DNA of 64,000 nucleotides from Aureibaculum flavum (GTDB taxonomy: Bacteria > Bacteroidota > Bacteroidia > Flavobacteriales > Flavobacteriaceae). Below the pieces are notes generated by a model. It saw nothing but the letters and a program-made list of their open reading frames with translations, had not been told where the DNA came from and did no database searches. Below, piece after piece: positions 48,467 to 57,823 of this stretch. Made by a program: the position numbers and the translations under genes. Each line of letters begins with the position of its first letter. The first letter of the stretch is position 1. The DNA lies in assembly GCF_016406085.1 (NCBI RefSeq), contig NZ_JAEHFJ010000004.1, positions 62,001 through 126,000 of the forward strand, given 5' to 3'.

Positions 48467-49465
48467 TTAATTCAATTCTTTTAAATACTTTTCAGGGAAT
48501 AGAATATGTGGGGTTTTTACAAATCTAGAATCACAGAAAAAAGAAGAATCTGAACTTATTATCTTTATCATTTCATAGGGTTTTTCATAATTAAAAAGAT
48601 CAGAATATATTTCTATTTTCCAATTTAAATCTGAACTGTTTTTTAAATAATAGTATCTCTTTTCTTTCGTAATATAATAATTGGACTCTTCTGGTGTATC
48701 TCCTAAAAAAGTGGTTAAGTCCCATGAGTTATCCCAAGTACTTTCACAACTAAAACAAGCAGGTCCTGCACTTTTAACATTATAAATAATAGGGAGTTTT
48801 TCAACAATATCACTGGGTAATAAATCGTAATAATTTGTTGACTTAGTTAAAACTTTAATTGATTTTATAATTTTTAAAGCACTATTATAAAACACATAAT
48901 GCTCTTTATCTTTAAAAGCAAAACCTATAATTTTATTATCTGCTTCAATCGTTTCAATCTCAGAGCTTTTAAATTTTCGATTATTAATTGGTGTTAGATT
49001 TTTATCATTATTCAGCAGTTTATACGTGTTGTTATCCAAATTTCCAACAACTAAGTCATTCACCTTTTTATTATCTAGATCATATAATGGCACTAAACTA
49101 ATATAATTGAATTTTTCAGTAAGCACAACCGAATCTTTCTTTTCAAAATTCACTAATACTGTATTTTTTTTAGTGTTGAATATATGATACTTTTCACCTA
49201 TTATATTCATAGTATTTAAATAGTGACCTGGAGCCTTTTGTTTTTCACCCGTTTTTAAATTGTAAAGGTCTTTTCCATCGAATTCTGCGTACATAAAATC
49301 GTCAAAAACATTTACCTTGTTGTAAATTGGTTTTACAATTTCATTGTTTAATGAGTCTACAATTCCCCATTTGTTTTGATATTTAAAAGGAACTATTTTT
49401 CTGTAGTCTTGGGCTTGTGTGCTTATGGTAAAAGTTAATACGAATAAGGCAATTACGATTTTCAT
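48467..49465 (-). CDS. Secreted WG-like repeat protein
   Basis: A 332-residue protein with signal peptide (TISTQAQ). The N-terminus has one clear WG unit (FKYQNKWGIVDSLNNEIVKPIYNKVNVF) followed by diverged repeats. A middle pair of cysteines (CFSCES) is unusual and could bind a metal or form a disulfide. Function unknown. It resembles the WG protein at 17503-18747 in type but is not a close copy. Confidence 0.75.
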   Translation of the reverse strand: MKIVIALFVLTFTISTQAQDYRKIVPFKYQNKWGIVDSLNNEIVKPIYNKVNVFDDFMYAEFDGKDLYNLKTGEKQKAPGHYLNTMNIIGEKYHIFNTKKNTVLVNFEKKDSVVLTEKFNYISLVPLYDLDNKKVNDLVVGNLDNNTYKLLNNDKNLTPINNRKFKSSEIETIEADNKIIGFAFKDKEHYVFYNSALKIIKSIKVLTKSTNYYDLLPSDIVEKLPIIYNVKSAGPACFSCESTWDNSWDLTTFLGDTPEESNYYITKEKRYYYLKNSSDLNWKIEIYSDLFNYEKPYEMIKIISSDSSFFCDSRFVKTPHILFPEKYLKELN

Positions 49466-49654
49466 TTATTGTTTATTTGTAGATTCTTAGTATTAATTAT
49501 GAAACAAATGTAGGCACATCTAAGGCGACTTAGGCGGTTACATATATATTCGCATGGATTGAATCTATATTTGTAATGAATATTGATTTCTTATGAGTTT
49601 TGATTACTTTTTCACTAACATGATACTTACCTTCTGTGTTATTTTCTATGGGTT

Positions 49655-50572
49655 GTGAAATTTAAAGTGTCATCAAAAAAAACTAATTTAGCTTTAGATA
49701 AAAAATTATTGATGCAAATTGCAAACTATTTAAAAGAGCCTTATCCGTATTATTACAATAACCAGCATCGGTTAATTTTGGTATTGCTACTGATATCAAG
49801 TTTGAGCTTTTGCTTTTCTTATTTTTTTGAACCTTTTATTGTTAATGTGGCAGAACATAAAATTGGCACACTATGGATTTTGTTTATTCATGCCTTTATG
49901 CCTTTTCCTATCGCTTATGTATACTTTTATTTGATTCATAAAACGGTTAAAAACGAGATGAATTGGACCTTTGGAAAGGAAATTTTAAACCTATCAATTA
50001 TCTTGTTAATTATAGGTATTGCAAATTTTTTAATTCGTGATTTTATTTATAACAATCCTGATAATTGGTCTTTACAGTATTTTTGGGAAGAAATCCGTAA
50101 TACCTTCTTAGTCGGGTTTCTTTTATTGGCTATAGTGTTGCCCCTAAATTTGGAGCGTCTTATTACGAAACATACAACTAGTTTAAAAAAGCTGTCGCCC
50201 AAAAGAATATCAGAAACTAATAACACAATTGTTTCCATTAAAAACGCTGGATCTACTGAAAACATTGAACTCAAAATACAAGATTTTCTCTACGCAAAAG
50301 TGGAAAGTAATTATACAGAGGTCTACACTATGACAGAAAATGGTATTCATAAGGTGTTAATTCGAATTACATTGAAAGAACTTGAGGAACAATTAAAACC
50401 CTATGCACGGGTCTTCAAAACACATCGTTCTTATTTGGTAAATTTAAATGCAATTGCATCCATTTCAGGTAATGCACAAGGGTATCATCTGAAATTACAA
50501 AAAGGTACCTTTAAAGTTCCTGTATCTCGATCTACTATCGATGATTTTAATGCTGCATATTCGAAAAAATAA
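49655..50572 (+). CDS. Membrane-anchored LytTR transcriptional regulator
   Basis: A 305-residue protein with four predicted membrane helices at about residues 40-170 and a C-terminal LytTR DNA-binding domain (EDFLYAKVESNYTEVYTM-like segment, VLIRITLKELEEQLKPYARVFKTHRSYLVNLNAI). There is no receiver domain, so the signal is probably sensed in the membrane or by an associated protein. No good ATG fits: GTG at 49655 is the earliest start; an in-frame ATG at residue 22 is an alternative. It is followed by the acyltransferase gene on the same strand, a likely target. Confidence 0.85.
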   Translation: MKFKVSSKKTNLALDKKLLMQIANYLKEPYPYYYNNQHRLILVLLLISSLSFCFSYFFEPFIVNVAEHKIGTLWILFIHAFMPFPIAYVYFYLIHKTVKNEMNWTFGKEILNLSIILLIIGIANFLIRDFIYNNPDNWSLQYFWEEIRNTFLVGFLLLAIVLPLNLERLITKHTTSLKKLSPKRISETNNTIVSIKNAGSTENIELKIQDFLYAKVESNYTEVYTMTENGIHKVLIRITLKELEEQLKPYARVFKTHRSYLVNLNAIASISGNAQGYHLKLQKGTFKVPVSRSTIDDFNAAYSKK

Positions 50573-50638
50573 TAAAAACACCGTGTATTCCGTCACTTTT
50601 CCATGCCAGCTATCACAAAATAAAAATAGCATTGTAAT

Positions 50639-51796
50639 TTGTTTTTAGATTTGTTATCGCAACATAAAACAACGATTTTGAAAGAAATTAAACGACGTTA
50701 CGATTTAGATTGGTTACGTGTAATTGCCATACTCGCAGTATATTTTCATCATATTGGAATGCCTTTTAATGGAGATAAATTTCATATTATGAATACAGAT
50801 ACTAGTAAAATATTGGATGACATAATGGTGTTTTTTGAGCAATTCAGATTGCCCTTATTGTTTTTAGTTTCTGGTGCAGGTACAATATTCGCGTTTTCAA
50901 AAAGAACTTGGATTCAATTTTTGAAAGAACGAAGTACACGTTTATTAATTCCGCTCGTTTTTGGAGTGCTGTTTATTGTGCCACCACAAACCTATTATGA
51001 ACATATAGAAACCTATACTTCCTATTTTGATGTGTATAGAAATGGTTCTTTTGAAACCAATCACTTGTGGTTTATCGAAAACTTATTTGTTTTGTCAGTA
51101 CTACTTATTCCTTTGATTTTACTTTTAAGATCATCAAAATTGGATGGGTTTATAGGGCTATTAGACCGAATTACCACTAAAAAATATGGAATGTTATTAT
51201 TAGTGTTCCCTTTAGTTATAATAACCATTTTCTTAAAACAAATCTACCCTAGCGATTCAAAGGCTATCACAAATCTCTCCTCGACTTTCTTTTATGGCTA
51301 CTTTTTTGTGTTTGGGATGATTTTTACGACGTCAAAGAATAGTTGGAATCATCTAAAATTGTATCGAAAATTTAATTTTGTTGCTTTTATAATCAGCACA
51401 ATTCTATTTTATACCTATTATTTTTTACCGAACGAAATTGTTTCTCCATATTTAACTATAAATATGAGATGGAACATTTGGTATGCCGTTTGTGCGTTGG
51501 TAAGTTGGTCAGTGGTAATTACAGTCTTGGGGTATGGTCAAGTTTGGTTGAATACGAAAAGTGTGTTTCTTAAAAAATGTAATGAAGCCATATATCCTTT
51601 TTATGTCTTACATCAAACCATTATTATTGTAGTAGGATATTATATCATTCAATTAGATGCCTCAATTTTTGTAAAAATTATACTATTAATAGCGACTTCT
51701 CTGCCGATAATACTTCTAATATATAGATTCTTGATTTATCCATTTAAAATACCAAGAATTTTATTTGGCATGAAACGAAAAGAGGGGTTAAAGTAG
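50639..51796 (+). CDS. Acyltransferase-3 family membrane protein
   Basis: A 385-residue protein with about ten membrane helices and the acyltransferase-3 core: RRYDLDWLRVIAILAVYFHHIGMPF near the N-terminus (the conserved His is in the HH pair) and SGAGTIFAFSKRTWIQFLKERSTRLLIPLVFG. It resembles OpgC/MdoC-type transferases that modify envelope glycans. Start TTG at 50639, as no in-frame ATG precedes the core. It sits 66 bp after the LytTR regulator, so regulation by it is plausible. Confidence 0.87.
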   Translation: MFLDLLSQHKTTILKEIKRRYDLDWLRVIAILAVYFHHIGMPFNGDKFHIMNTDTSKILDDIMVFFEQFRLPLLFLVSGAGTIFAFSKRTWIQFLKERSTRLLIPLVFGVLFIVPPQTYYEHIETYTSYFDVYRNGSFETNHLWFIENLFVLSVLLIPLILLLRSSKLDGFIGLLDRITTKKYGMLLLVFPLVIITIFLKQIYPSDSKAITNLSSTFFYGYFFVFGMIFTTSKNSWNHLKLYRKFNFVAFIISTILFYTYYFLPNEIVSPYLTINMRWNIWYAVCALVSWSVVITVLGYGQVWLNTKSVFLKKCNEAIYPFYVLHQTIIIVVGYYIIQLDASIFVKIILLIATSLPIILLIYRFLIYPFKIPRILFGMKRKEGLK

Positions 51797-51874
51797 TTTT
51801 TTAAGATAACAAGGTTTAACTTAAAACACTGTTTTGTAATTTTTTAAGAGCCGTCAATTAAATGTTAATAATGC

Positions 51875-52933
51875 TTATTGTTTGATGTTATATATGGTTT
51901 GTGTTGGGAAAGCAAATTCTAAACCTGCCTTTTCAAATCGATCTAAGATATCCAAATTGATCTTATTTTGAGCTTGTGGAATGTCAGCCTCTTTACGGAT
52001 GTAGTAAATGAACAATAGCACCAATGAAAAATCTGCAAAGTTTTCAAAAAACACAACAGGCTCTTCCGTAACAATATCTTGATTGTCAGCAACAATGGCT
52101 TTTAAAATATCCATTGATTCCTTCATTTTATCAGCATTGGTATCATAGGTCAAACCTAATCGTAGCATGATTTTTCGAGTAGGTTCTAATGCTACATTTT
52201 CAACACTATTATTGATAAACATTGAATTAGGGATGGTTACTAAAGAGCCAGACAAAGTTCTTATTCTAGAACTACGAATTCCTATTTCTTCTACTTTACC
52301 ATCAAAGCCATCAATTTTTATACGATCGTCAATTGAAAAGGGTTTGTCGGTAAATACAGAAATACCGCCAAAGATATTCTGAAGATAATCTTTCGCTGCT
52401 AAAGCAAAAGCAAGACCTCCAATACCTAAACCTGCTATTAGCCCTGCTAAATTGTAACCAATAGTATTAAAAGCTATGATAACTCCTAAAATCCATATGG
52501 TTATGGTAATAACTTTGGTTATAATGGGTAATAACTGCCGCTTTGATTTACTATTAGAGCTATCAATAGCTGGCTCCATGTATTCTTGTACAATAGCATT
52601 GACCAATCGTACTATAAACCAAGTAATACAAATTACAATGAGTACTTTAACGGTGTTTGATATTATTAGGGTGATTTCATCTGTCATATTTAGATGTTTC
52701 ATACCAATATAAAATCCAAGAATTGTAATGGCTAGAACAACAGGTTTTTCCAAGGTTTCAACCAAAACATCATCTAACATCGATTTTGAATGGCTTACCA
52801 ATCCTTTAGAAATACGTTTAAAGATGAAATAAGCTACTTTAGCAACAATGATACCTCCAGCAATATAAGCAAGAGCAATTAACCATTGTGATAAGGTGTT
52901 CATTAAGTATAGTTGAGATATGTAAATTGTCAT
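51875..52933 (-). CDS. MscS-type mechanosensitive ion channel
   Basis: A 352-residue protein with an N-terminal set of membrane helices and the MscS core: YNLAGLIAGLGIGGLAFALAAKDYLQNIFGGISVFTDKPFSIDDRIKIDGFDGKVEEIGIRSSRI, where the glycine/alanine-rich pore helix is followed by the beta domain. It releases solutes on hypo-osmotic shock. The next gene start is 27 bp upstream (RimB-like), so it is in an operon with the RimB and RimK genes. Confidence 0.93.
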   Translation of the reverse strand: MTIYISQLYLMNTLSQWLIALAYIAGGIIVAKVAYFIFKRISKGLVSHSKSMLDDVLVETLEKPVVLAITILGFYIGMKHLNMTDEITLIISNTVKVLIVICITWFIVRLVNAIVQEYMEPAIDSSNSKSKRQLLPIITKVITITIWILGVIIAFNTIGYNLAGLIAGLGIGGLAFALAAKDYLQNIFGGISVFTDKPFSIDDRIKIDGFDGKVEEIGIRSSRIRTLSGSLVTIPNSMFINNSVENVALEPTRKIMLRLGLTYDTNADKMKESMDILKAIVADNQDIVTEEPVVFFENFADFSLVLLFIYYIRKEADIPQAQNKINLDILDRFEKAGLEFAFPTQTIYNIKQ

Positions 52934-52960
52934 ATTAATATATTTTAATTCATCAATCGA

Positions 52961-53431
52961 TTAAGATTTATATTTTGCTAGTGCCACTTTTCTTAAAATT
53001 TTGTTTTGCACTTGTTTAACACCGGAATGAATGACATAACGATGAGCAATAGCATTACGTCCAAGAAGCATTGCAAATTGCATAGCACTGCGGTTGGCTA
53101 ATGAAAGTTCAATGTCAAAGGTGTCTTCACCTATGGTAATAGGAGTTTTTATAATAATTCGTTCTTCTGATGTGCCAAAAGAATTCTTAATCAATCGTTT
53201 GTCATAAAACTTCGCTACACAAGTTACACTAATACTTTTATTTTTCTGTATGGGATACACAACAAACTGTACCCAATCTTCATTATTCTTTGTAAATAAT
53301 TTAATTTTCTTTGCTTGAATTGAGGAAGTTTTTGCACCAGAATCGATCCTTGCAAGAATAGCCGGAATTTTTAATTCGTCAAATGAACACCATTCTTCAC
53401 TTCCTATTACTTTCAGTTTTTCTATTTCCAA
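52961..53431 (-). CDS. RimB-like ATP-dependent zinc protease (retropepsin-like)
   Basis: A 156-residue protein with WCSFDELKIPAILARIDSGAKTSSIQAKKI at the N-terminus; the D-S-G-A triad is the retropepsin-like active site. IELSLANRSAMQFAMLLGRNAI is the second conserved half. The family includes RimB, which removes glutamates added by RimK. It lies next to a rimK-type gene, so I infer the same pathway. TTG at 53431 is the only good start. Confidence 0.88.
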   Translation of the reverse strand: MEIEKLKVIGSEEWCSFDELKIPAILARIDSGAKTSSIQAKKIKLFTKNNEDWVQFVVYPIQKNKSISVTCVAKFYDKRLIKNSFGTSEERIIIKTPITIGEDTFDIELSLANRSAMQFAMLLGRNAIAHRYVIHSGVKQVQNKILRKVALAKYKS

Positions 53432-53521
53432 TCTTTTAATCTATTTATATTATAATTAATCTACCATTGAGATTTAAATTATAGCTTCACTTTTAAAACA
53501 AAATTACTTAAAATCACAAAT

Positions 53522-54400
53522 TTAGTGATCTGCATTTCTTTCTATATATTTAATTATTTGAGTAGCAATATCTTTACCCGTCGCACTCTCAATTCCTTCA
53601 AGTCCAGGTGAAGAATTGACTTCTAAAATTAATGGACCTCTCTCAGATTGTAACATGTCTACACCAGCAATGCCCAATCCCATTACGCGGGCTGCTTTCA
53701 ATGCTGCATTTTCTTCTTCATCTGTTAATTCAATAATATTTGCAGATCCGCCTCTGTGTAAATTTGATCTAAACTCACCTTCTTTGCCCTGTCTTTTCAT
53801 AGCACCTACAACTACTCCGTCTACAATAAATGCACGTAGATCAGCCCCTTTTGCTTCTTTTACAAACTCTTGAACAATAACTCTAGCTTGTAGGCCATTA
53901 AAAGCTTCTAAAATAGATTCCGCTGAATTTCTATTATCAGCCAACACAACACCAAGACCCTGTGTGCCTTCCAATAGTTTTATGACAAGTGGTGCTCCAC
54001 CTACTTTATCAATAATATTACTCACATTTTTTGAGTAATTACTAAAAACTGTTTTTGGTAAATCAAGACCAGCTCTAGCTAAAATTTGAAGACTTCTTAG
54101 TTTATCTCTAGATCTTACCAATGCCTGTGACTCTGTAGCAGTAAAAATTTTCATCATTTCAAACTGACGTACAACGGCAGTACCAAAAAAGGTTACCGAA
54201 GCTCCAATTCGTGGAATTACAGCATGTACATCTGTAATTTCTTTATCCTTATAAATTACAATAGGTTTCTTTTTTTCAATAACAAGGTCACATTTTGTAT
54301 GATCGATAATGATCATTTCATGACCCTTTTTTTCACCTGCTTCCTTTATTCTTTTTGTTGAATATAAATTGGGATTGGCAGATAGTATGGCGAATTTCAT
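53522..54400 (-). CDS. rimK: RimK-type ATP-grasp ligase (ribosomal protein S6 modification)
   Basis: A 292-residue ATP-grasp enzyme: N-terminal [45 protein letters not shown] site [23 protein letters not shown], and metal-binding end [29 protein letters not shown]. It matches RimK, which adds glutamates to the C-terminus of S6 or other proteins. The RimB-like gene follows at a 90-bp gap and MscS after that; this rimK-rimB-mscS set is common in Bacteroidota. Confidence 0.94.
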   Translation of the reverse strand: MKFAILSANPNLYSTKRIKEAGEKKGHEMIIIDHTKCDLVIEKKKPIVIYKDKEITDVHAVIPRIGASVTFFGTAVVRQFEMMKIFTATESQALVRSRDKLRSLQILARAGLDLPKTVFSNYSKNVSNIIDKVGGAPLVIKLLEGTQGLGVVLADNRNSAESILEAFNGLQARVIVQEFVKEAKGADLRAFIVDGVVVGAMKRQGKEGEFRSNLHRGGSANIIELTDEEENAALKAARVMGLGIAGVDMLQSERGPLILEVNSSPGLEGIESATGKDIATQIIKYIERNADH

Positions 54401-54537
54401 AGCTTTTAATTTTTAATATATAATAGTTCTACTATTAGAATAATTTGAAAAGAAAGTCTCTTTACTATTTAAAATTTCACAGTCGAATTCCTATTCATAA
54501 GATCTCTTATTACTCTCAATAAATTTGTTGTAAATGG

Positions 54538-54768
54538 TTAATCGTTACTCTTAAACTTCGTATTTAAATACAATCTTTCTACTTTATCTCGTGCCCACTG
54601 TGTTTTACGTAAAAACTTTAAGCTTGATTTTACCGTGGGATTGGAATGAAAACAGTTGATTTTAATGCGTTGATCTAAGCCTGCCCAGCCATAGTGGTCT
54701 ACAAGGTCATCTAATATTTTAGCGAGCTTTAAACCGTGTAACGGATTGTTAGGTTGTTCTGTACTCAT
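54538..54768 (-). CDS. VF530 family DNA-binding protein
   Basis: About 76 residues beginning [40 protein letters not shown] and continuing [26 protein letters not shown], the complete VF530 (DUF2132) domain, which has been seen to bind DNA. I prefer the ATG at 54768 to the TTG at 54780. It starts directly after the SDR stop (54770-54772), so the two genes are translationally linked. Confidence 0.92.
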   Translation of the reverse strand: MSTEQPNNPLHGLKLAKILDDLVDHYGWAGLDQRIKINCFHSNPTVKSSLKFLRKTQWARDKVERLYLNTKFKSND

Positions 54769-54769
54769 A

Positions 54770-56326
54770 TTACCAATCAATAGGTTTATAATCTTTTAGA
54801 AACTGACCACACCAATGCTTACCTGTATTTATGCCATCGAAAAGAGGATCCATAACTCGTGCAGCACCATCTACAATATCTAATGGTGGTTGAAAATCAT
54901 GTAAATCTTGTTTTCTTTTGGCTAATTCTGCAGGATCTTCATCGGTTACCCATCCCGTATCAACGGCATTCATAAAAATACCATCTTTGGCTAAGGCTCG
55001 TGCGGAAGTATGTGTTAACATATTTAAAGCTGCTTTTGCCATGTTGGTATGCGGGTGTCGACTTTCCTTAAAAAAGCGGTGGAACTTTCCTTCCATTGCA
55101 GAAACATTAATAATATGTTTTTGACCCGTATTACTTTTTTTCATCAATTCTGAAAGGCGATTACATAACACAAATGGTGCTACGGAATTCACTAGCTGAA
55201 CTTCTATCATCTCAGTGGTTTCTATCTCACCAAGTTTTAAACGCCAGCTGTTGGTTTTTCTTAAATCTACTTGTTGTAAATCAGCGTCCAATTCCCCTTC
55301 AGGGAAAACCTCCTGAGCAACCAGTGTGTTATCAAAACTATACGGTATTTGAGACAACTTTGCAGAAGCTCTTAGTCCAATTCCGGGTTCAGGCCCATGC
55401 CATGTTACGGGCATATTTTTATTAGGAGATGCTCCTGAAGTCAATACTTTTAATTCGTCTAAACAACCTACATGATCTTGCAATAAATCTCTAGCAAATT
55501 TTGGTAAAGATTCAATTGGTCGTTCTTCATTTTCCATTAAATGGGAATAAAAACCTGCAGGACGACGCACTGTTTGAGCAGCATTATTAATTAATATATC
55601 TAAGCTATCATAGTTGTGCTCAATATAATTACAGAAAATTTCAACACTTGGAATATGTCGTAAATCGAGTCCGTGAATTTTTAAACGATGTCCCCATTCC
55701 GTAAAATCGGCTTCTTTGGAGAACCGTAAGGCAGAATCTACTGGAAAACGAGTGGTAGCAATAACGGTAGCACCTCCTCTTAATAACATCAACGTAATAT
55801 GATAACCAATTTTTAAACGAGAACCGGTAATAACAGCCACTTGACCTTTAACATCGGCATTCTGAAAACGTTTTGCATAGTTGAAATCGCCACATTCGGT
55901 GCACATGGTGTCATAAAAATGATGCAATTTTGTAAATACAGCTTTACATACGTAACAGTTTCTAGGCGATTCTAATTCTAATTGCTCTTTTTCTTCTAAG
56001 GCGGCAGCTCCTAATAATTTAGGTGCAGTAAATACCACTGCTTCACGGGCACTTCTTATTCCTGTTTCTTTACGGGCAGCTCTATCTCTTGCGGCTTGTT
56101 TACGTTTTGCAGCTTTCTTTCCATCCTTTTTTCTACGAGAAAATTCTTCTCTACTCGGTCTAGAGAGCATTCCTGAAGCTTTTAATAATGCGGTACGCTT
56201 TACTTTAGGTATGTCAAAAATCTGATCAGTATCTGTAACTAATCGTTCAAGTATAGCAATACACTTATCAATTTCTTCTGATGAAATTTCTGAGGAAGTA
56301 TCTTTTTCTTTATGCTCTTTCTGCAT
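54770..56326 (-). CDS. SDR-type oxidoreductase with zinc ribbon
   Basis: The 518-residue protein has a long basic helical N-terminus ([23 protein letters not shown]), a zinc ribbon at residues about 122-145 (C-x2-C...C-x2-C in CYVCKAVF...CTECGDF), and a Rossmann SDR core ([45 protein letters not shown]). The usual catalytic Y-x3-K is TNMAK here ([11 protein letters not shown]), so Tyr is replaced by Thr. It therefore may be a reductase with altered chemistry or a NAD(P)-binding regulator. Followed by VF530. Confidence 0.85.
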   Translation of the reverse strand: MQKEHKEKDTSSEISSEEIDKCIAILERLVTDTDQIFDIPKVKRTALLKASGMLSRPSREEFSRRKKDGKKAAKRKQAARDRAARKETGIRSAREAVVFTAPKLLGAAALEEKEQLELESPRNCYVCKAVFTKLHHFYDTMCTECGDFNYAKRFQNADVKGQVAVITGSRLKIGYHITLMLLRGGATVIATTRFPVDSALRFSKEADFTEWGHRLKIHGLDLRHIPSVEIFCNYIEHNYDSLDILINNAAQTVRRPAGFYSHLMENEERPIESLPKFARDLLQDHVGCLDELKVLTSGASPNKNMPVTWHGPEPGIGLRASAKLSQIPYSFDNTLVAQEVFPEGELDADLQQVDLRKTNSWRLKLGEIETTEMIEVQLVNSVAPFVLCNRLSELMKKSNTGQKHIINVSAMEGKFHRFFKESRHPHTNMAKAALNMLTHTSARALAKDGIFMNAVDTGWVTDEDPAELAKRKQDLHDFQPPLDIVDGAARVMDPLFDGINTGKHWCGQFLKDYKPIDW

Positions 56327-56507
56327 TTACGAATTGTTGATATAAATAATAATTTTAGTATAGTCAATTAACATTTTAGCATAACATCATGTTTTTTGAA
56401 ACATCGTTAGTTTCAATATCTCACTACGCTTTAATATATTGCTATTTGTGAGACGGTTTTAGGTATGAAAACTGATTATGTTTTGCTAATCGACAAAAAT
56501 ATGAGAA

Positions 56508-57821
56508 TTAAATTCTAAAAACCCTTACTTTTTTCTTTTTTAATCGAGTGTTATTTAATTTATCACACAATTGAGTTGCAATAGAAGCAGGAACAGCTAC
56601 AAAAGCACAATCAGGCTTTAATTCTATAATACCCAATTGGTCTTTATTAATTTCACCTTGTTTAAAAAAGAGTCCTGCAATATCACCTTTAGAGATTTTA
56701 TCTTTTCTACCACCTGAAATAAATAAGGTCGTCCAAAATTGAGCTTTACGTTCGCCTGTATTTGTTAATTTCTCCACGGGTACTTTCCCTACAAAATCAG
56801 GAAAGACCTCACCATCACCTTTTATCAAATATGCGGTTCCCTTTGCATTTACTCTGGCCGTTCTACCATTTCTATGAGTATACGCCATTTCTGTTTTGGG
56901 AATTTCATAATGAATAATAAATTTCATCTCTGGTACATCAATTCCACGTGATGCTAAATCACTGGCAAGTAGAATAGAAACGCTTCCGTTTCTTAATTTT
57001 ATTAAGGCACGTTCTCTTTCTTGCTGCTCCATGTCAGCATAAAAACGTGTATGTGCAATGTTCTTTTTGTCTAAAAAGACACTCAAATCTTCCAATCGCT
57101 CTTTTTTATTACAAAAAATAATACCAGGGTCATTACCCAATTCATGTAGTAAAGCCACAACTGTATTGTGTTTGTTTTTAGAAGACGAAACAATTGTTTT
57201 TACCACTAGTTTTGAACCTGAAGTATCATCGAGGTAATTTAGGGTTATTGGTTTCCCTATATTTAGATATTTAGGTAAAGCCGCTCCTTTGGTAGCGGAT
57301 GTAAAAATACGCTTATCAATATTTGGTAAATAGCTTATGATATCTTTCATTTCACCATCAGCTCCTACTTCAAATGAGATGTCATATTCATCTACTACTA
57401 AGGTTTTTATTTCGTCTGTAGTAAAACGCTCTTGTTCAAAATGATCAAAAAGTCTGCCGGGCGTTCCTATTAAAATAGTAGGCGTATGTTTTAGTTCAAT
57501 TTTATCTTTTGCAATAGATCTTCCTCCGTATATGGCATTGGCTTTATACCCAGACCCCATGTTCCTAATCACGTGTTCTATCTGAATAGCCAACTCTCTT
57601 GAAGGTACAATAATCAAGGCTTGTACTTCTTTTGATTCAGGGTTCAGTCGTGCAATTAAAGGTAATAAAAACGCTAAAGTTTTACCGGTTCCTGTAGGTG
57701 ATAAAATGATGGTATTATGATTGTTTTCAATAACCTCCAACGCTTCTTCTTGCATTGGGTTGAGGGTATAAATTTTTAATTTCTCAAGAATGTCTTGTTG
57801 CTCTTTGATGATATTTGCCAT
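56508..57821 (-). CDS. DEAD-box RNA helicase (DbpA-like)
   Basis: A 437-residue protein with all motifs: Q motif (LNPMQEEALE), I (SPTGTGKT), Ia (VPSRELA), Ib (GTPGRL), II (VDEYD, Asp-Glu-Tyr-Asp in place of DEAD), III (SAT), IV-VI (LASDLASRGID, HRNGRTARV). The C-terminal tail is a DbpA/RbpA-type RNA-binding domain (KDKISKGDIAGLFFKQGEI...VAVPAS). It probably remodels rRNA during ribosome assembly or works in the cold. It ends 2 bp from the next helicase gene, so the two are one operon. Confidence 0.93.
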   Translation of the reverse strand: MANIIKEQQDILEKLKIYTLNPMQEEALEVIENNHNTIILSPTGTGKTLAFLLPLIARLNPESKEVQALIIVPSRELAIQIEHVIRNMGSGYKANAIYGGRSIAKDKIELKHTPTILIGTPGRLFDHFEQERFTTDEIKTLVVDEYDISFEVGADGEMKDIISYLPNIDKRIFTSATKGAALPKYLNIGKPITLNYLDDTSGSKLVVKTIVSSSKNKHNTVVALLHELGNDPGIIFCNKKERLEDLSVFLDKKNIAHTRFYADMEQQERERALIKLRNGSVSILLASDLASRGIDVPEMKFIIHYEIPKTEMAYTHRNGRTARVNAKGTAYLIKGDGEVFPDFVGKVPVEKLTNTGERKAQFWTTLFISGGRKDKISKGDIAGLFFKQGEINKDQLGIIELKPDCAFVAVPASIATQLCDKLNNTRLKKKKVRVFRI

Positions 57822-57823
57822 AT

